64,000 nucleotides of DNA, from NCBI RefSeq assembly GCF_033115175.1, contig NC_084850.1, positions 102,363,439 to 102,427,438 on the forward strand, written 5' to 3'. Source of the stretch: Lepus europaeus (lineage: Eukaryota > Chordata > Mammalia > Lagomorpha > Leporidae). Shown piece after piece: positions 24,600-36,569 of this stretch (positions within the stretch are counted from its first letter, which is position 1; each line of letters starts with the position of its first letter). The notes beneath the pieces were generated by a model that worked only from the letters and a program-made list of their open reading frames with translations, was not told where the DNA came from and searched no databases. A program made the translations under genes and the position numbers.

Positions 24600-25067
24600 T
24601 GCAATTTCAGGTTCTCTGGAGTTTAATATTTTTTCATGTATAAGAACACTGTTATTTTTAAAGTGGAGAGATTGATTGCCATGGCGAGCAGAGAGAGGAA
24701 ATGCATTTACCAGAATTTATTTTGAAAACATTACACAAGCACTTCTTGGTGGCCATGGGTGCTCTGAGAAGTCCCACTTGGATGCTGATTTGAAGCCAGG
24801 GACCATGCAGGAGGGTCACACGTGATCTCAGCAGGGGTCCTGACCTGCGGCCTGAGACTTCCTCAAACTGGTGCTGATACCACAACCCCTTCTCATGGTT
24901 GGGGGCTTTGCAGAGTAGGGGGAGGCCCCAGGGCATGCTATGAGAGAGAGTTCAGGGAAGCCAATGGGTCCCTAACCCTAGGCTGCCCTCACAGCTCACA
25001 CAGCTTGCTAGCCATGGTCTTGCCCCCAGGTGAATTTGAAAGCTGATCCCTCTCATTTAAAAAATAA
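24600..25067. other. RGN intron, no recognisable element
   Basis: Non-repetitive by eye; no exon-like frame. Confidence 0.5.
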
Positions 25068-25136
25068 AGGAAGGAAGGGAGGAAGGGAGGAAGGGAGGAA
25101 GGAAGGAAGGAAGGAAGGAAGGAAGGAAGAAAGGAA

Positions 25137-25210
<74 letters not shown>

Positions 25211-25212
25211 AA
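25068..25212 (+). repeat. (GGAA)n/(GAAA)n polypurine microsatellite
   Basis: About 145 bp of pure purine, GGAA units grading into GAAA units, directly against the next CSINE. The apparent Lys/Glu-rich or Leu/Ser/Phe-rich frames across it are artefacts. Confidence 0.97.
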
Positions 25213-25530
25213 CAGGGGCTGGCACTGTGGCGTAGCAGGTAAAGCCACTGCCTGCATCCTTATATGGGTGCAGGTTCCAGTCCCGGCTGCTCCACTTCCG
25301 ATCCAGCTCTCTGCTGTGGCCTGAGAAAGCAGTGGAAGATGGCCCAAGTCCTTGGGCCCCTACACCCGTGTGGGAGACCTGGAAAAAGCTCTTGGCTCCT
25401 GGCTTTGGATAGGCACAGCTCTGGCCATTGTGGCCATTTGCGGAGTGAACCAGCGGATGGAAGACCTCTCTCTGCCTCTGCCTCTCTATAACTTTGCCTT
25501 TCAAATAAATAAATCTTAAAAAAAAAAAAA
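25213..25530 (+). mobile_element. CSINE, plus
   Basis: ggggctggcactgtggcgta to tttcaaataaataaatctta. Confidence 0.93.
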
Positions 25531-26442
<912 letters not shown>

Positions 26443-26499
26443 TCAAATGCAATCGCAAGGTCCGAATTCAGTAAAACAGCCCAGTTACAACCCTGGTAA

Positions 26500-26792
26500 G
26501 ATCCTGATACAGACTACACATCTACCTCAATTTTTTTGTGCTTTGCCTTACTGCATTTTGCAGGTTTTGCATGTTTTTTTTTTTCTTTTCTGGCCAATTC
26601 AAGGTTTGTGCAACCCCGCACTGAGTTAAGTCTACTGGTGCCATTTTCCAGCACATGAACTTTTACATTTTTTAGCAAAAAAAGTATTTTAAATTAAGGC
26701 ATGTATAGTTTCTTTTTTAAAATTTATTTATTTTGTTTGAAAGGTAGAGTTAGACAGATGGAGGGAGAGAGGGAGAGAGGGAGAGAGGGAGA

Positions 26793-26823
<31 letters not shown>

Positions 26824-27232
26824 GTCTTCCATCCCCAACTGGCTGCAACGGCTGGAGCTGCACTGATCTGAAGCCAGGAGCCAGGAGCTTCTTCCAGGTC
26901 TCCCACGCAGGTGTAGGGCCCAAAGACTTGGGTCAGCTTCTATTGCTTTCCCAAGCCATAGCAGAGCTGGATTGGAAGTGGAGCAGCCGGGACTCGAACC
27001 AGCACGTATATGGGAGGCCGGCACCACATGCGGCAGCTTTACCCACTACGGCACAGTATCAGACCTTGTATGTTTTATTTTTTTTAAAGGCACACTTAAT
27101 AGACTGCAAATATAACTTTTATATGCACTGAGAAATCAAACAAAAGTAGTTTGACTCACTACACTGTGATATTAGCTTTCTTGCAGTGGTCTGGACTGGA
27201 AGCCACGGGGTCTTTGAGGTTTCCCTGTCTTG
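26500..27232 (+). mobile_element. Tigger-type DNA transposon fossil split by a SINE
   Basis: Pieces 26500-26715 and 27064-27232. Tigger features are attaaggcatgtatag, cacacttaatagactgcaaa, acttttatatgcactg and ttgcagtggtctggac. Just upstream of the first RGN coding exon. Confidence 0.7.
26716..27063 (-). mobile_element. CSINE, minus, with (GGGA)/(GA)n
   Basis: aaaatttatttattttgttt, polypurine 26757-26822, to acggcacagtatcagacc. Confidence 0.9.
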
Positions 27233-27290
27233 GATTAGAACTAGACAGGCAAGGCATAGGTCCTCAAAGTCCGGACAAGATACACAATGC

Positions 27291-27499
27291 AGCGGCTGGC
27301 ACTGAGCCAGTTCGAGTCCTAGCTGTTCCACTTCTGATCCCACTCTCTGCTTATGGCCTGGAAAAGCAGTGGAAGATGGCCCAAATCCCTGGACCCATGC
27401 ACCTGTGTGGGAGACCTGGAAGAAGCTCCTGGTTCCTGGCTTCAGATTGGGCCAGCTCTAGCCATTGAGGCCATTTGGGCAGAGAACAAAGTGGTTGGA

Positions 27500-27537
<38 letters not shown>

Positions 27538-27586
27538 TTCTGTAACTCTGCCTTTCAAATAAATAAAAAAATCTTTAAAAAAAGAT
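27291..27586 (+). mobile_element. CSINE, plus, head incomplete
   Basis: gcggctggcactgagccagt to tttcaaataaataaaaaaat; (TC)n 27505-27535. Confidence 0.87.
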
Positions 27587-28599
27587 ACCCAATGCAACAG
27601 GAGAAGACAGGTAGGAAAAAGAAGAACTGATAGGAGATAACAGGAGATATCTTTTGTCAACTTACCAGTGACTTTTGTTTACAAGCTATCTTGAAAAGAA
27701 GTGACACCAGGGCATCCACACCTTGGTGCTAGCCACCCGCTGTTCAGATTAGCTGCAAGGCTTGTCCTTTATGCCAGCACCCTAGCCTCCGAGGTGGGTC
27801 AGAGGGCGGGCAGCTCTCTCATTGGTGGCCCCTCTGGGTGTCTGCAGGTCACCTTCTCCTGTTCCCCTCCCCCCCCCACCTATGCTCTTGAGCCCCTTCT
27901 CTGATGGTTCAAAGGTCAGAGCCTTTTGATTCTGCATTTTGAGAAATATGGTCACCCACGATAATACAACTGAACTACAACCAGCATCCATTTTCCACTT
28001 CCGACAATGGAAGGAGTACAGGAAAGAGCTCTGTGGGAGAGACTGACAGCTCCCTCAGCTGCTTCCCGCTTCCTAGGAGGGCGTGGAGCCAGTCTGGCAG
28101 TCTTAAACGCCACAGATGAGGAACATTCTATGCCGGGACTTCAGGACAGGGGCTGTGACCAGCGAACTGGGAGAGCAAAAGTTAACTATTATGAGACAAG
28201 AAAAATCCTGATCCTATAAGAATCCCGTGCGTGGGACAGGAAAGGCAGGCGACTTCCCAGAGCTTCCCCACTTCCCAACTCTGCCCGGGGAGGGGGGGGT
28301 TCAGCAATGAGAAAGACTGCCTGCACCTGCCCCCCCCCCCCCACCCGGTGCCTGTGTGCTTTGAACTAAGTGCTCCTACTCGAGGCTGGGCAAACGAACA
28401 GAGGGGACACACAGAAAAAGCAGCTTTGGTCTCCAAAGAAGCTTTTTTTGCTCAAACCGGTGGCCAATGCTGACTGCCAGAATCTAGCATTTTCACCTTC
28501 GCGGCCTGTTAAACATTGGCTCTGACTCCAAAGGCTTTTGGCTATCAGGCGTAGATAAGGCCCCGAGATCAGAAGGAGTTTTGCAACAGTGACTTTTAA
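27587..28599. other. RGN 5' region, no recognisable repeat
   Basis: Mixed sequence with C runs at 27867-27877 and 28330-28342; probably RGN first intron. Confidence 0.45.
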
Positions 28600-29130
28600 C
28601 CCCCCACGCTGTGTCGTGCAAGACCCGGGGAGCCTCCAAACGACCCAATTCTCCCAGGACTAGGGGTGGCTGGACGCAGGGAGGGGGCGGGGCGGGGGCG
28701 TCAGGGTCCCCAGCGCAACTTCTGGGTCAAGTACCTTCCCCGGGTGACCAGGAGCAGGGGGGGGAGAGTCTTCGCACAATCTGGTAGCGCCCTGCGGCCT
28801 CCGGCGACAGCGACAGCGACGGCGACAGCGAGGCCCTGGGAAGCTGAAGGCTGAGCCCACCTCGTCCCCGGTGCGCGAGCTCCAGGCAGCCCGGGAACCT
28901 GCCTGCGCACTGGGCCTCTCGCTGGTTGCTGGGGCCCGGTCGAGCAGGTCTCGCTCCGCCGGCACCGTCACTTGGGCTTTGCCTCGCCAGGGAGGGGGCG
29001 GGGAGGCTGCGCGCCCAGGGCGCTCGTCTTCGTGGCGGCCAAACACGGGAAAGGGGCCCCGCGCCTGGGACCAGTTGCTGGGTAAATGAATGGCTGCAGG
29101 CCTGGCTGGGGACAGGTGGGCGCCAGCGAC
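28600..29130 (-). promoter_or_regulatory. CpG-rich segment, likely RGN promoter and first non-coding exon
   Basis: By eye this is the only long GC- and CpG-dense stretch in the window. It has SP1-like GGGGCGGGG boxes at 28684-28700 and CpGs throughout, in otherwise AT-leaning DNA. It lies 2.2 kb upstream of the first RGN coding exon, which needs a non-coding exon. On the minus strand a good splice donor (GGGAAG|gtact, exon end 28735) lies inside it. A divergent plus-strand transcript is also possible. There is no TATA box in an obvious place. Confidence 0.6.
28804..28832 (+). repeat. Imperfect GCGACA hexamer repeat in the CpG-rich segment
   Basis: Four to five imperfect units (gcgaca, gcgacg, gcgaca) in tandem, within the presumed RGN 5' region. 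Such CG-containing hexamer arrays often vary in length. Confidence 0.7.
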
Positions 29131-29436
29131 CTCAGTGGCGCTTGCGCTCTGGCCCCCTCTCAGCCAATGCTGACCTTAATTAAGCCTTGGAGTTTGGACA
29201 GGTACCTAAAATTTATCTCTTAGTTAAACAAACACATTGGTTAAAATGCCTGAGAGATTGAGACGGGTTCTGGTTAAACACAAATAGCCTAAGCAGGAAA
29301 AGAACAAAGCGGTTAACAAATCCTTCGAAATCCTTGCTCCCCTCGTGGGGATGATTCTGATGGCCCGAGGCCAACTTTTGCAAACCACTTTTGGTGGGGG
29401 AAGAGGAAAAGACTCTGTGATTTCTGCTTAAACTCA

Positions 29437-29735
29437 TATGGAGGGGTTGCGTTGTGGCATCCTTTCTGGGGGCCTGTTTGAGTCCTGGCTGCTCCACTTG
29501 GCTCCAGCTCATGTGCCTGTGAAGGCAGGGGGAAGATGGCCCAAACGCTGGGGCCCCTGCACTCCTGTGGGAGACCCGGATGGAGTTGTAGGCTCCTGGC
29601 TTCAGCCTGGCCTCGGCATGGCAGTTGCAGTCATTTGGGGAGTGAACCAGCAGATGGAAGACTTCTCTCACTCTGTCTCTCTAGTCTGCCAAAAAAAATA
29701 AAAAAATAAAAACTTTAAAAAAAAAAAAACAACCA
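29437..29735 (+). mobile_element. CSINE, plus, diverged
   Basis: tggaggggttgcgttgtggc to gccaaaaaaaataaaaaaat. Confidence 0.8.
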
Positions 29736-30495
29736 AAATTGTAAGGAATGAGCCATCCGAGGCAGCTTCACATCCCCCACTGGGAGCCTAAATACATCCC
29801 AGGCTCTGCCACCAGCCTCTCCGTACTTTCCATAAAAAGCCCCACAAGTTTAAAACATTTAAAAAACGTGAGCGAGGGGGAGAGACACAGAAGGGGCGGC
29901 GTAAGAGGAATGTTCTGTCTCCAGATGGAGTGCGGAGCTGCCCAGGTCTGTGTCCCAGCAGAAATCACGCAGCGGCTCACGGGAGGTTTTGTGCTTTGTA
30001 TGGCACACATGGACTCCAAGGTCTGTTAACCTCATTAGTTATCTCTCAATTGAGCGACCCCGTTCCTTGCTCTCTGGACTGTCCTAAAAGCCCTTATTTA
30101 CTCAAATCACAATCATTTTGGCATTCTAATACCCTTTATCTCATTAAGGAAGGTCAGAAGGCAACATCCAAAGGCACAAGAAAGGTCAACGCCAACAAGA
30201 TAGGGTTAGAGCAAGGTCAGCTCCAAATTTAAGGTTTGTGCCTTAGAGTAATGAGCACTTAGGGCTCTGATTGTTTTCCTTTCTCCCTGGGAGGTACTTA
30301 AGACAGCTGCTCTCCCATGTCCCCAGTTACAGACAGTAAAGTCCGAGGCTGCACAGGCCAGGACTCGCGAATTGGGCAAATAGCCTAAACCAGCAGCTGA
30401 AACTTACTAACTAGAGGGGCCCTTTCTTGGTGGGGCAACGGGTGGACTTGTGACCCCCCCCCCAGATGCTGGGGATCTCTGGCGTTCAATTTGTT
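29736..30495. other. Intergenic, no recognisable element
   Basis: Upstream of the RGN CpG-rich segment; no convincing frame. Confidence 0.45.
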
Positions 30496-30499
30496 TAAA

Positions 30500-30806
30500 C
30501 TTTTATTATTATTATTATTTATTTGAAAGGGAGGAAGAGAGAGAGTTTTCTATCTGCTGGTTCATTCCCCAAATGCCCACAACAGTACAACAGCCAGGGC
30601 TGGGCCAGGCTGAAGTCAGGAACCAGGAACTGCACGCAGATCTCCCAGGTGGGTGGCAGGGACCCAAGCACTGGGGACACCCTCTGCTGCCTTCCCACAA
30701 GCATTAGCAGGGAGCAGGATTGGAAGTGGGGCAGCCAGGATGGAACCAGCACTCTGATAATGGTATGCCAACGTCTCAAGCAGCAGCTTAGCCCACTGTG
30801 CCAAAA
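30500..30806 (-). mobile_element. Old CSINE, minus
   Basis: (tta)n then atttgaaagggaggaagaga to ttagcccactgtgccaaaat. Confidence 0.85.
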
Positions 30807-30864
30807 TGACCATTATGTCCTCTCTAAGAAGTTTCTTCCTCTTCCATGGCTTCCTCTTTTTTTC

Positions 30865-31190
30865 TTAAAAAAAAAAAGGATTTATTTATTTGAGAGGCAG
30901 AGTTATAAAGAGGCAGAGGCAGAGAGAGAGGTCTTCCATCGGCTGGTTCACTCCTCAGATGGCCACAATGGCCAGAGCTGGGCCGATCCAAAGCCAGGAG
31001 CCAGGAGCTTCTTCTGGGTCTCCCACACAGGTGCAGGGGCCCAAGCACTTGGACCATCTTCTACTGCTTTCCCAGGCCACAGCAGAGAGCTGGATTGGAG
31101 GTGGAGCAGCCAGGACTTGAACCAGCATCCATAGGGGATGCTGGCACTGCAGGTGGCGGCTTTATCTGCTGCACCACAGCACCAGCCCCT
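30865..31190 (-). mobile_element. CSINE, minus
   Basis: aaaaaaaggatttatttatt to gcaccacagcaccagcccc. Confidence 0.92.
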
Positions 31191-32138
31191 TCCCCCCACC
31201 CCCCAACACCCCACCATGGTTCCTCTTACTTCCTTAGTGCCGATGCTTCTCTCTAACCGGTGTCTTGGTCCAGATCGCTCTGCGCTACAAGCCTGTAGAT
31301 CAAACCCTCTCTTCAGAAGCCCCACCAAGCTGCCCCAAACCAATCACTGTGTTCTTCATAAACCTCACGCACACTCCATCTTGGTGACTGGGACCGTGGT
31401 GCACCCAATGCACCAATCATGCGAAAAGCTCAGACACCGTCCTGGACTTCTCTTGTTCCCTAAGTCTGGTCCAGTTGGTCACTGCATCACAAACTTCTCC
31501 CTTGAACGCCCTCCGACTGCGCTGGCACCACCTTCGTTCATTTGGGGCTTCCCTAGTTCCTGCCCACACCGCTGGTATCTCCCTGTGGGCCAGGTCTCAT
31601 CCCGCTGGATCTGCTGCCTCTGATTGGACATGCATCTGAGTCCCTGACTCGGTCCCTGGCTTAGTCCCTGGCTCCCACCACAGTACTGCCAGCTAGAGGT
31701 TATTCAGCGGTGTGTGCGGGTGTGGGTGTGGGTGTGTGTGTAGGAAGGTAACTGTACTTAGAAAATATAAAGAATTCATGATTACCCTTCACCCACCAGT
31801 TTCTGTCTGCCAATCACCTGTAAGAATATATTCTATACAGTCTGAGGCTAGTTTATAGACATTGTGCTCCTTTAAATATATGAGTACTTTGGTGGGCATT
31901 TCCTGAAAATCTGGACATTCTCTTATATAATTGCAGCACAATGATCAAAAGCAGGCAATTAACATAGATACAGTATTATCAATTTTCCCAATTGCCTCAC
32001 TAATGTCCTTTACAACAAAAAGGGTAAAAAAAAAAAAAGCATTTCATTCCTGAATCTAATCCAGGAACAAAGCATGACATTTAGCTATGTTTAGTCTCCT
32101 TTAATCTGGAACAACTCCTCAGCCTTTCTTTGTTTCAT
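31191..32138. other. Intergenic, unclassified, with GTGTGG tract
   Basis: Non-SINE sequence; GT/GGGTGT tract at 31710-31742. No gene recognised. Confidence 0.45.
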
Positions 32139-32480
32139 TTTTTCAAAAGATTTATTTATTTGAGAAGTAGAGTTACAGACAGAGAGAGGGAGAGATAGAG
32201 AGACAGAGAGACAGAGAGAGAGAGATCCTCCATCCGCTGGTTCACTCCCCAAATGACTGCAATGGCTGGAGCTGAGCTGATCCGAAGCCAGGAGGCAGGA
32301 GCTTCTGGGTCTCCCACGAAGGTGTAGGGGCTCAAGGCTTTGGGCCATCTTCCATTGCTTTCCCAGGCCATAGCAGAGAGCTGGATCGGAAGTGGAGCAA
32401 CTGGGACGCGAACCAGCACCCATATGGGATGCCGGCACCACAGACAGAGGCTTTACCCACTACAGCACAGTGCCAGCCCC
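32139..32480 (-). mobile_element. CSINE, minus
   Basis: tcaaaagatttatttatttg to tacagcacagtgccagcccc. Confidence 0.92.
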
Positions 32481-32525
32481 ATGTTTTACACCATTACCAT
32501 TTTTGGAGTTGAAAATGCAGAATGT

Positions 32526-32780
32526 GAGACCGGTGTTGTGGCACATCTGGTTAAGCTGTTGCTTGTGACCCAGCATCCCATACTGCAGTGCTTCTTCAAG
32601 TCCTGGCTGCTCCACTTCCAATCCATTCTCCACTTGGAAGACAGTGGATAGTGACTTAATGGTCCCTGCCACCCACGTGGGAGACCAGGATGGAGCTCCT
32701 AGCTTCTGGCTTTGGCCTGGCCCAGCCCCAGCTGTTGCAGCCATTCGAGGAGTGAATGAGAGGATGCAAGATAGATCTCT
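32526..32780 (+). mobile_element. Old CSINE, plus
   Basis: gagaccggtgttgtggcaca to gagaggatgcaagatagatc. Confidence 0.85.
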
Positions 32781-32782
32781 CG

Positions 32783-32850
32783 GGGCCGGCGCCATGGCGC
32801 AGTGGGTTTATCCTCCACCTGCGGCACTGGCATCCCATATGCATGCTGAC
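32783..32850 (+). mobile_element. CSINE head, 3'-truncated
   Basis: ggggccggcgccatggcgca to gcatcccatatgcatgctg, then ends. Confidence 0.8.
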
Positions 32851-32939
32851 CATGCATCTGCAGGTAGCATTGAAAACTGTCCAGCACATATGGGTCAAAT
32901 GTAACAGGGGCAACGATCAGAAACAAGACGGTGCTTTGT

Positions 32940-33299
32940 TGTGGTGGAATGAGAAGGCCATGCCAAGGTGGCCGCTGGCAAGCGAACATCAGTTACTCTG
33001 AAACCCACCTGGCAACGGAGCCTGCCTAGCAACAGGCTGTGATTGGATGGCTTTGGAAACTGCCTGGCAACAGGCTGTGATTGGTTGGGGCATAGACCGC
33101 CCCTTGACCAGATTGGCTGGTCTTGGGTATATAAGATGTTGTACCAACTGAAATAAACGAGTTTGCAGGCTGCTTGCCTCAAGCCCGCTTTCACCCAACT
33201 CCTGGGGTCTGTGTGGTGACTCCGCGCCTCTTGCCCCCACCACGCTCCTCCTCTCAGAAACGAACCCACTGCAACATTGTTGAGAAATCAACCGCAACA
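32940..33299 (+). mobile_element. Solo ERV LTR, 360 bp
   Basis: TGTGGTGG...CGCAACA with an imperfect 6-bp duplication ctttgt/cttagt (32934-32939, 33300-33305). It contains three reversed CCAAT boxes (gattgg at about 33041, 33080 and 33111), a TATA-like gtatataag at 33127 and a polyadenylation signal gaaataaac at 33150. No internal retroviral sequence adjoins it. A 6-bp duplication suits a class II/ERVK-like origin. Confidence 0.8.
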
Positions 33300-33427
33300 C
33301 TTAGTCCTCATAATAGATGGCTAGGCAAGGAGAATATGTCCCAAAGGCCACCTTGTCACCTGTGGCAATCTAGCGGCCTTTTTTCTTTTAGTCTCGTTAC
33401 AGACTATTGCATTTCACATGTTGTATT

Positions 33428-33660
33428 TCCACACAGGGGAACTTCCAAAGGCTCATGGAACATGGAATTAAAAGGTAAGTTTATCTTGGTGCAAAAATGT
33501 TTGAAATCCATGCATACAAGGAGGATGTCTTTAAAAAGTTTATGGAAATCTTGTATTTTGAGAAAACTATGCATGGATTTCTTTCTTTCTTTTTTTTTTC
33601 AGGAACACAGATGTATTCCATTTTCCATGGACTTTCTGAAGTACTCTGATAAGTGTAGCA
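33428..33660 (+). mobile_element. Palindromic MITE, nearly complete
   Basis: Left arm ggaacttccaaaggctcatg and ttatcttggtgcaaaaatg; centre gaaatccatgca/tgcatggattt; right arm attccattttccatggact, tttctgaagtactctg. Confidence 0.75.
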
Positions 33661-33868
33661 GGAAGCATAACCCCCTTTTGGCTAGCCCAAGGAAATAAAA
33701 GGCCATGTGATGACAAATGACAAATAATGAATTTTAACTGTTTTTTTTTTAGGGGGCTTCTGAAGCAGAGCTTGTGTCTTTACGGCATTGGCCAGTTGTG
33801 GGCCACCTTCTCCCAGTGTGGGAACTTCAGCTCACAGAACACGCACCAAGAGTCAGTGATCAGGGCTG

Positions 33869-34086
33869 GCCCATGGCCTGGGAAAGCAGCAGAAGATGGC
33901 CCAAGTGCCTGGGCCCCTGCACCCATGTGGGAGACCCAGAGGAAGCTCCTGGCTCCTGGCTCCAGCCTGGCCCAGCCCTGGTGATTGTGGCCATCTGGGG
34001 GAGTGAACCAGCGGATGCAACATCTGTCTTTCCCTCTGTCTAACTCTGACTTTCAAATACATAAATAGATCTTTAAAAACAAAAAA
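33869..34086 (+). mobile_element. CSINE, plus, 5'-truncated
   Basis: Starts within the body at catggcctgggaaagcagca, ends tcaaatacataaatagatct. Confidence 0.88.
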
Positions 34087-34181
34087 GAAGACTCAGTTAT
34101 CTTTCTTGGGAGTTATTCTAGTTAACATCCACGCATGTTTGCCTCTTCAGGAAAACAGGATTAACAAAAGAAGTAGCAGGT

Positions 34182-34496
34182 TTTTTTTAAAAGATTATTT
34201 ATTTATTCATTTGAGAGGCAGAGTTACAGACACAGGGAGAGACAGAGAGAAATATATTCCATTTAGTGATTCACTCCACAAATGGTCACAATGGCTGGAG
34301 CTCTGCTGATCCGAAGCCAGGAGCCAGGAGCTTCTTCCGGGTCTCCCACACGGGTGCAGGGGCCCAAGCACTTGGGCCATCTTCTGCTGCTTTCCCAGGC
34401 CATAGCAGAGAGCTGGATTGGAAGTGGAGCAGTCGGGACTCGAACTGGCACTGCAGGCAGTGGCTCTACCCGCTACGCCACAGCGCAGGCTCCCAG
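34182..34496 (-). mobile_element. CSINE, minus
   Basis: aaaagattatttatttattc to acgccacagcgcaggctcc. Confidence 0.92.
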
Positions 34497-34599
34497 GGTG
34501 GAAGTTTTAAATAACTGAAAGCCTCTAAGAAATTATTCCGAATATAAAGATACTTCAAAAAGACCATGGAGAAATGGAATGAAAATTTGTTTTGCAAGC

Positions 34600-34617
34600 A
34601 TTTATGTATTTATTTAT

Positions 34618-34662
<45 letters not shown>

Positions 34663-34892
34663 TGTCTGCTGATTCATTCCCCAAATGCCTGCAATGCCTG
34701 GGACTGGGCTGGGCCCAAATGTGGAAACCAGAAACTCGATCCAATTCTCCCAATCACTTGAGTCATCACTGCTGCTTCCCAGATATTGCATAGCAGGACA
34801 TGGGAGTTAGGAGATGGAGCCAGGCATAGAGCCCAGGCACTCCCATACGCCATGTGGGCATCTTTATCACTAGGCCAAATGCCTATCCTGAT
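34600..34892 (-). mobile_element. CSINE, minus, with (GA)n
   Basis: tatttatttattagagagag, (AG)n to 34659, ending taggccaaatgcctatcc. Confidence 0.85.
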
Positions 34893-34971
34893 ATGTGGTT
34901 TTTGGTGCAAAACAATGTGAAACCCATGCATCATTTTTTTCATAGTATGTGTGTGCCATGAGCTTTTTTGT

Positions 34972-35252
34972 TTCTTAAGATTTATTTATTTGAAAGTCAG
35001 AGTTAGAGAGAGAAGAAGAAGCAGAGAGAGGTCTTCTATCCACTGGTTCAGTCCCCAATTGGCTGCAATGGCTGGAGCTGTGACTATCCAAAGGCAGGAG
35101 CCAGGAGCTTCTTCCGGGTCCCCCACATGGGTGCAAGGGCTCAAGGGCTTGGGCTATCTTCTACTGCTTTCCCAGGCTATAGCCAGCACCCATATAGGAT
35201 GCCGGCACTGCAGGCTGTGGCGTTATCCACTACGCCACAGCACTGGCCCCAA
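34972..35252 (-). mobile_element. CSINE, minus, internally deleted
   Basis: ttcttaagatttatttattt to cgccacagcactggcccc. Confidence 0.9.
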
Positions 35253-35372
35253 CCATGAGCTTTTTGAAGACTCCCTTGTACACATGGCTTTCTCATCATT
35301 TTGCACCAAAAACAAACTTCTGTTTTCATTTCATTTTCCCCACACGTTTTCTGAAATCTCCTTGGATGCTAG

Positions 35373-36569
35373 ATCAGCTAGGATGTGGCAGGTGGACATA
35401 CGTCTGATGGCCACATAAGGCATGGCACCCTGGTGGCGCACAGATTCTTCTGGGGGTCTATGTCTCACTGGCCACGAGCAAATGCTCTCTGCCTTGACAT
35501 GGGCAGTTTCCTCAAGCATTCAACAGTTCCTGAAAAGCAGGCAGAGCAAGCCAGGCATTGCCCGAAGATTAGTTCCCATTCTTGATGAGCAAGGTTTTGC
35601 TAACAGGATCGTAGTGATATCAGCAGAGGCAGGGAACAGTTTTGAGGTCAAAGGACAATTGAGGGCCAAGGAGAATTTTTATGAGCCCAAAGTTTGAGAT
35701 TATTGATGTGAGGAAAAACTGAAGAATCTTAAGGGAGCCATAAAGGACACGTGTCTTCTCAAATGTTTAAGGGAGAATGATCAGATATTTGTGAGCAGAG
35801 TTAAGTTCAGGACAGCAGCGACGATGGCCAAAGAAAAATCAATCGGGAGTACTTTCTGTTTCTTAAGTGGGAGATTATCAGGGGTCAAAAGTCATAGGAT
35901 GACGATAAAGGAGAAGAGATGGAAGAATCTTTCAGTAGGTTGCAGGAGCCTGTCAGGTACAATCGGCCAGATAAGTGACATCAGGCAAGGCAAGGCTGCT
36001 GACTGATCAAGAAATTAGCTTTGGCCTGAAGTTGTCCCCTGGTTCTGGGAGGTGAGCAGTTTCTGGGAGGTTCCTAAGAACTCTCAGTTGAAAGTGCCCC
36101 CATGGAACAGACACCCCATAGGCAGGACAGCTTTGAAGTTTTCGAAACACGAACTTAAGTCTCAGTACCTTGGAGATCTTGGCTGTGTCATTTGCTCACA
36201 AGAGCCGACCCTGTCTTTCCCACTGAAACTCAAGGCAATTTTTCTCTGATGTCTTTTCAATCAACCAACCCTTCCGGTGTGAGGTCACACAGAGACTGCT
36301 CACGTGGGTGTTCTGCAAACGCAGCCTGTACCTGCCGGTGATGAAACTGGCGGTACTGTTTGAGTGCTCGACAGGAATTCGTCACATCAGCTTGTCAGAG
36401 GGAGAATCTAGGGTGGGAAATATTTTCTAAATGCATGCGGAACCCTGTTATTAACTTGAAGGAGATAGCTCAGGGCTCCTAGAGAGGACAGATCTTATCG
36501 TCCTCAAGAATCATGGCGACATTCTAGCCCATGGATCTTCAAGGGATTTCCTTTTTGTTTGTTAAGATT
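35373..36569. other. Unclassified 1.2-kb intergenic block
   Basis: No SINE, no long frame, no family I can name; possibly an old ERV internal fragment (inference only). Short open frames here have no recognisable domains. Confidence 0.4.

Larger units (their letters stand above)
34547..35372 (+). mobile_element. Palindromic MITE split by two SINEs
   Basis: Pieces 34547-34599 (acttcaaaaagaccatgg), 34893-34971 (tttttggtgcaaaacaatg, acccatgcatc, tgccatgagctttttt) and 35253-35372 (gcaccaaaaacaaacttctg, catttcattttcc). Confidence 0.6.

Noticed and set aside
28660-29046. 128-codon GC-rich frame on the minus strand
   Set aside because: Chance frame in a CpG-rich segment; low-complexity Pro/Arg/Ala, no homology recognised.
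30523-31134. 203-codon open frame
   Set aside because: It covers two consecutive CSINEs. Such MAQVLGP/RPGEAPGS-type peptides recur at nearly every SINE.
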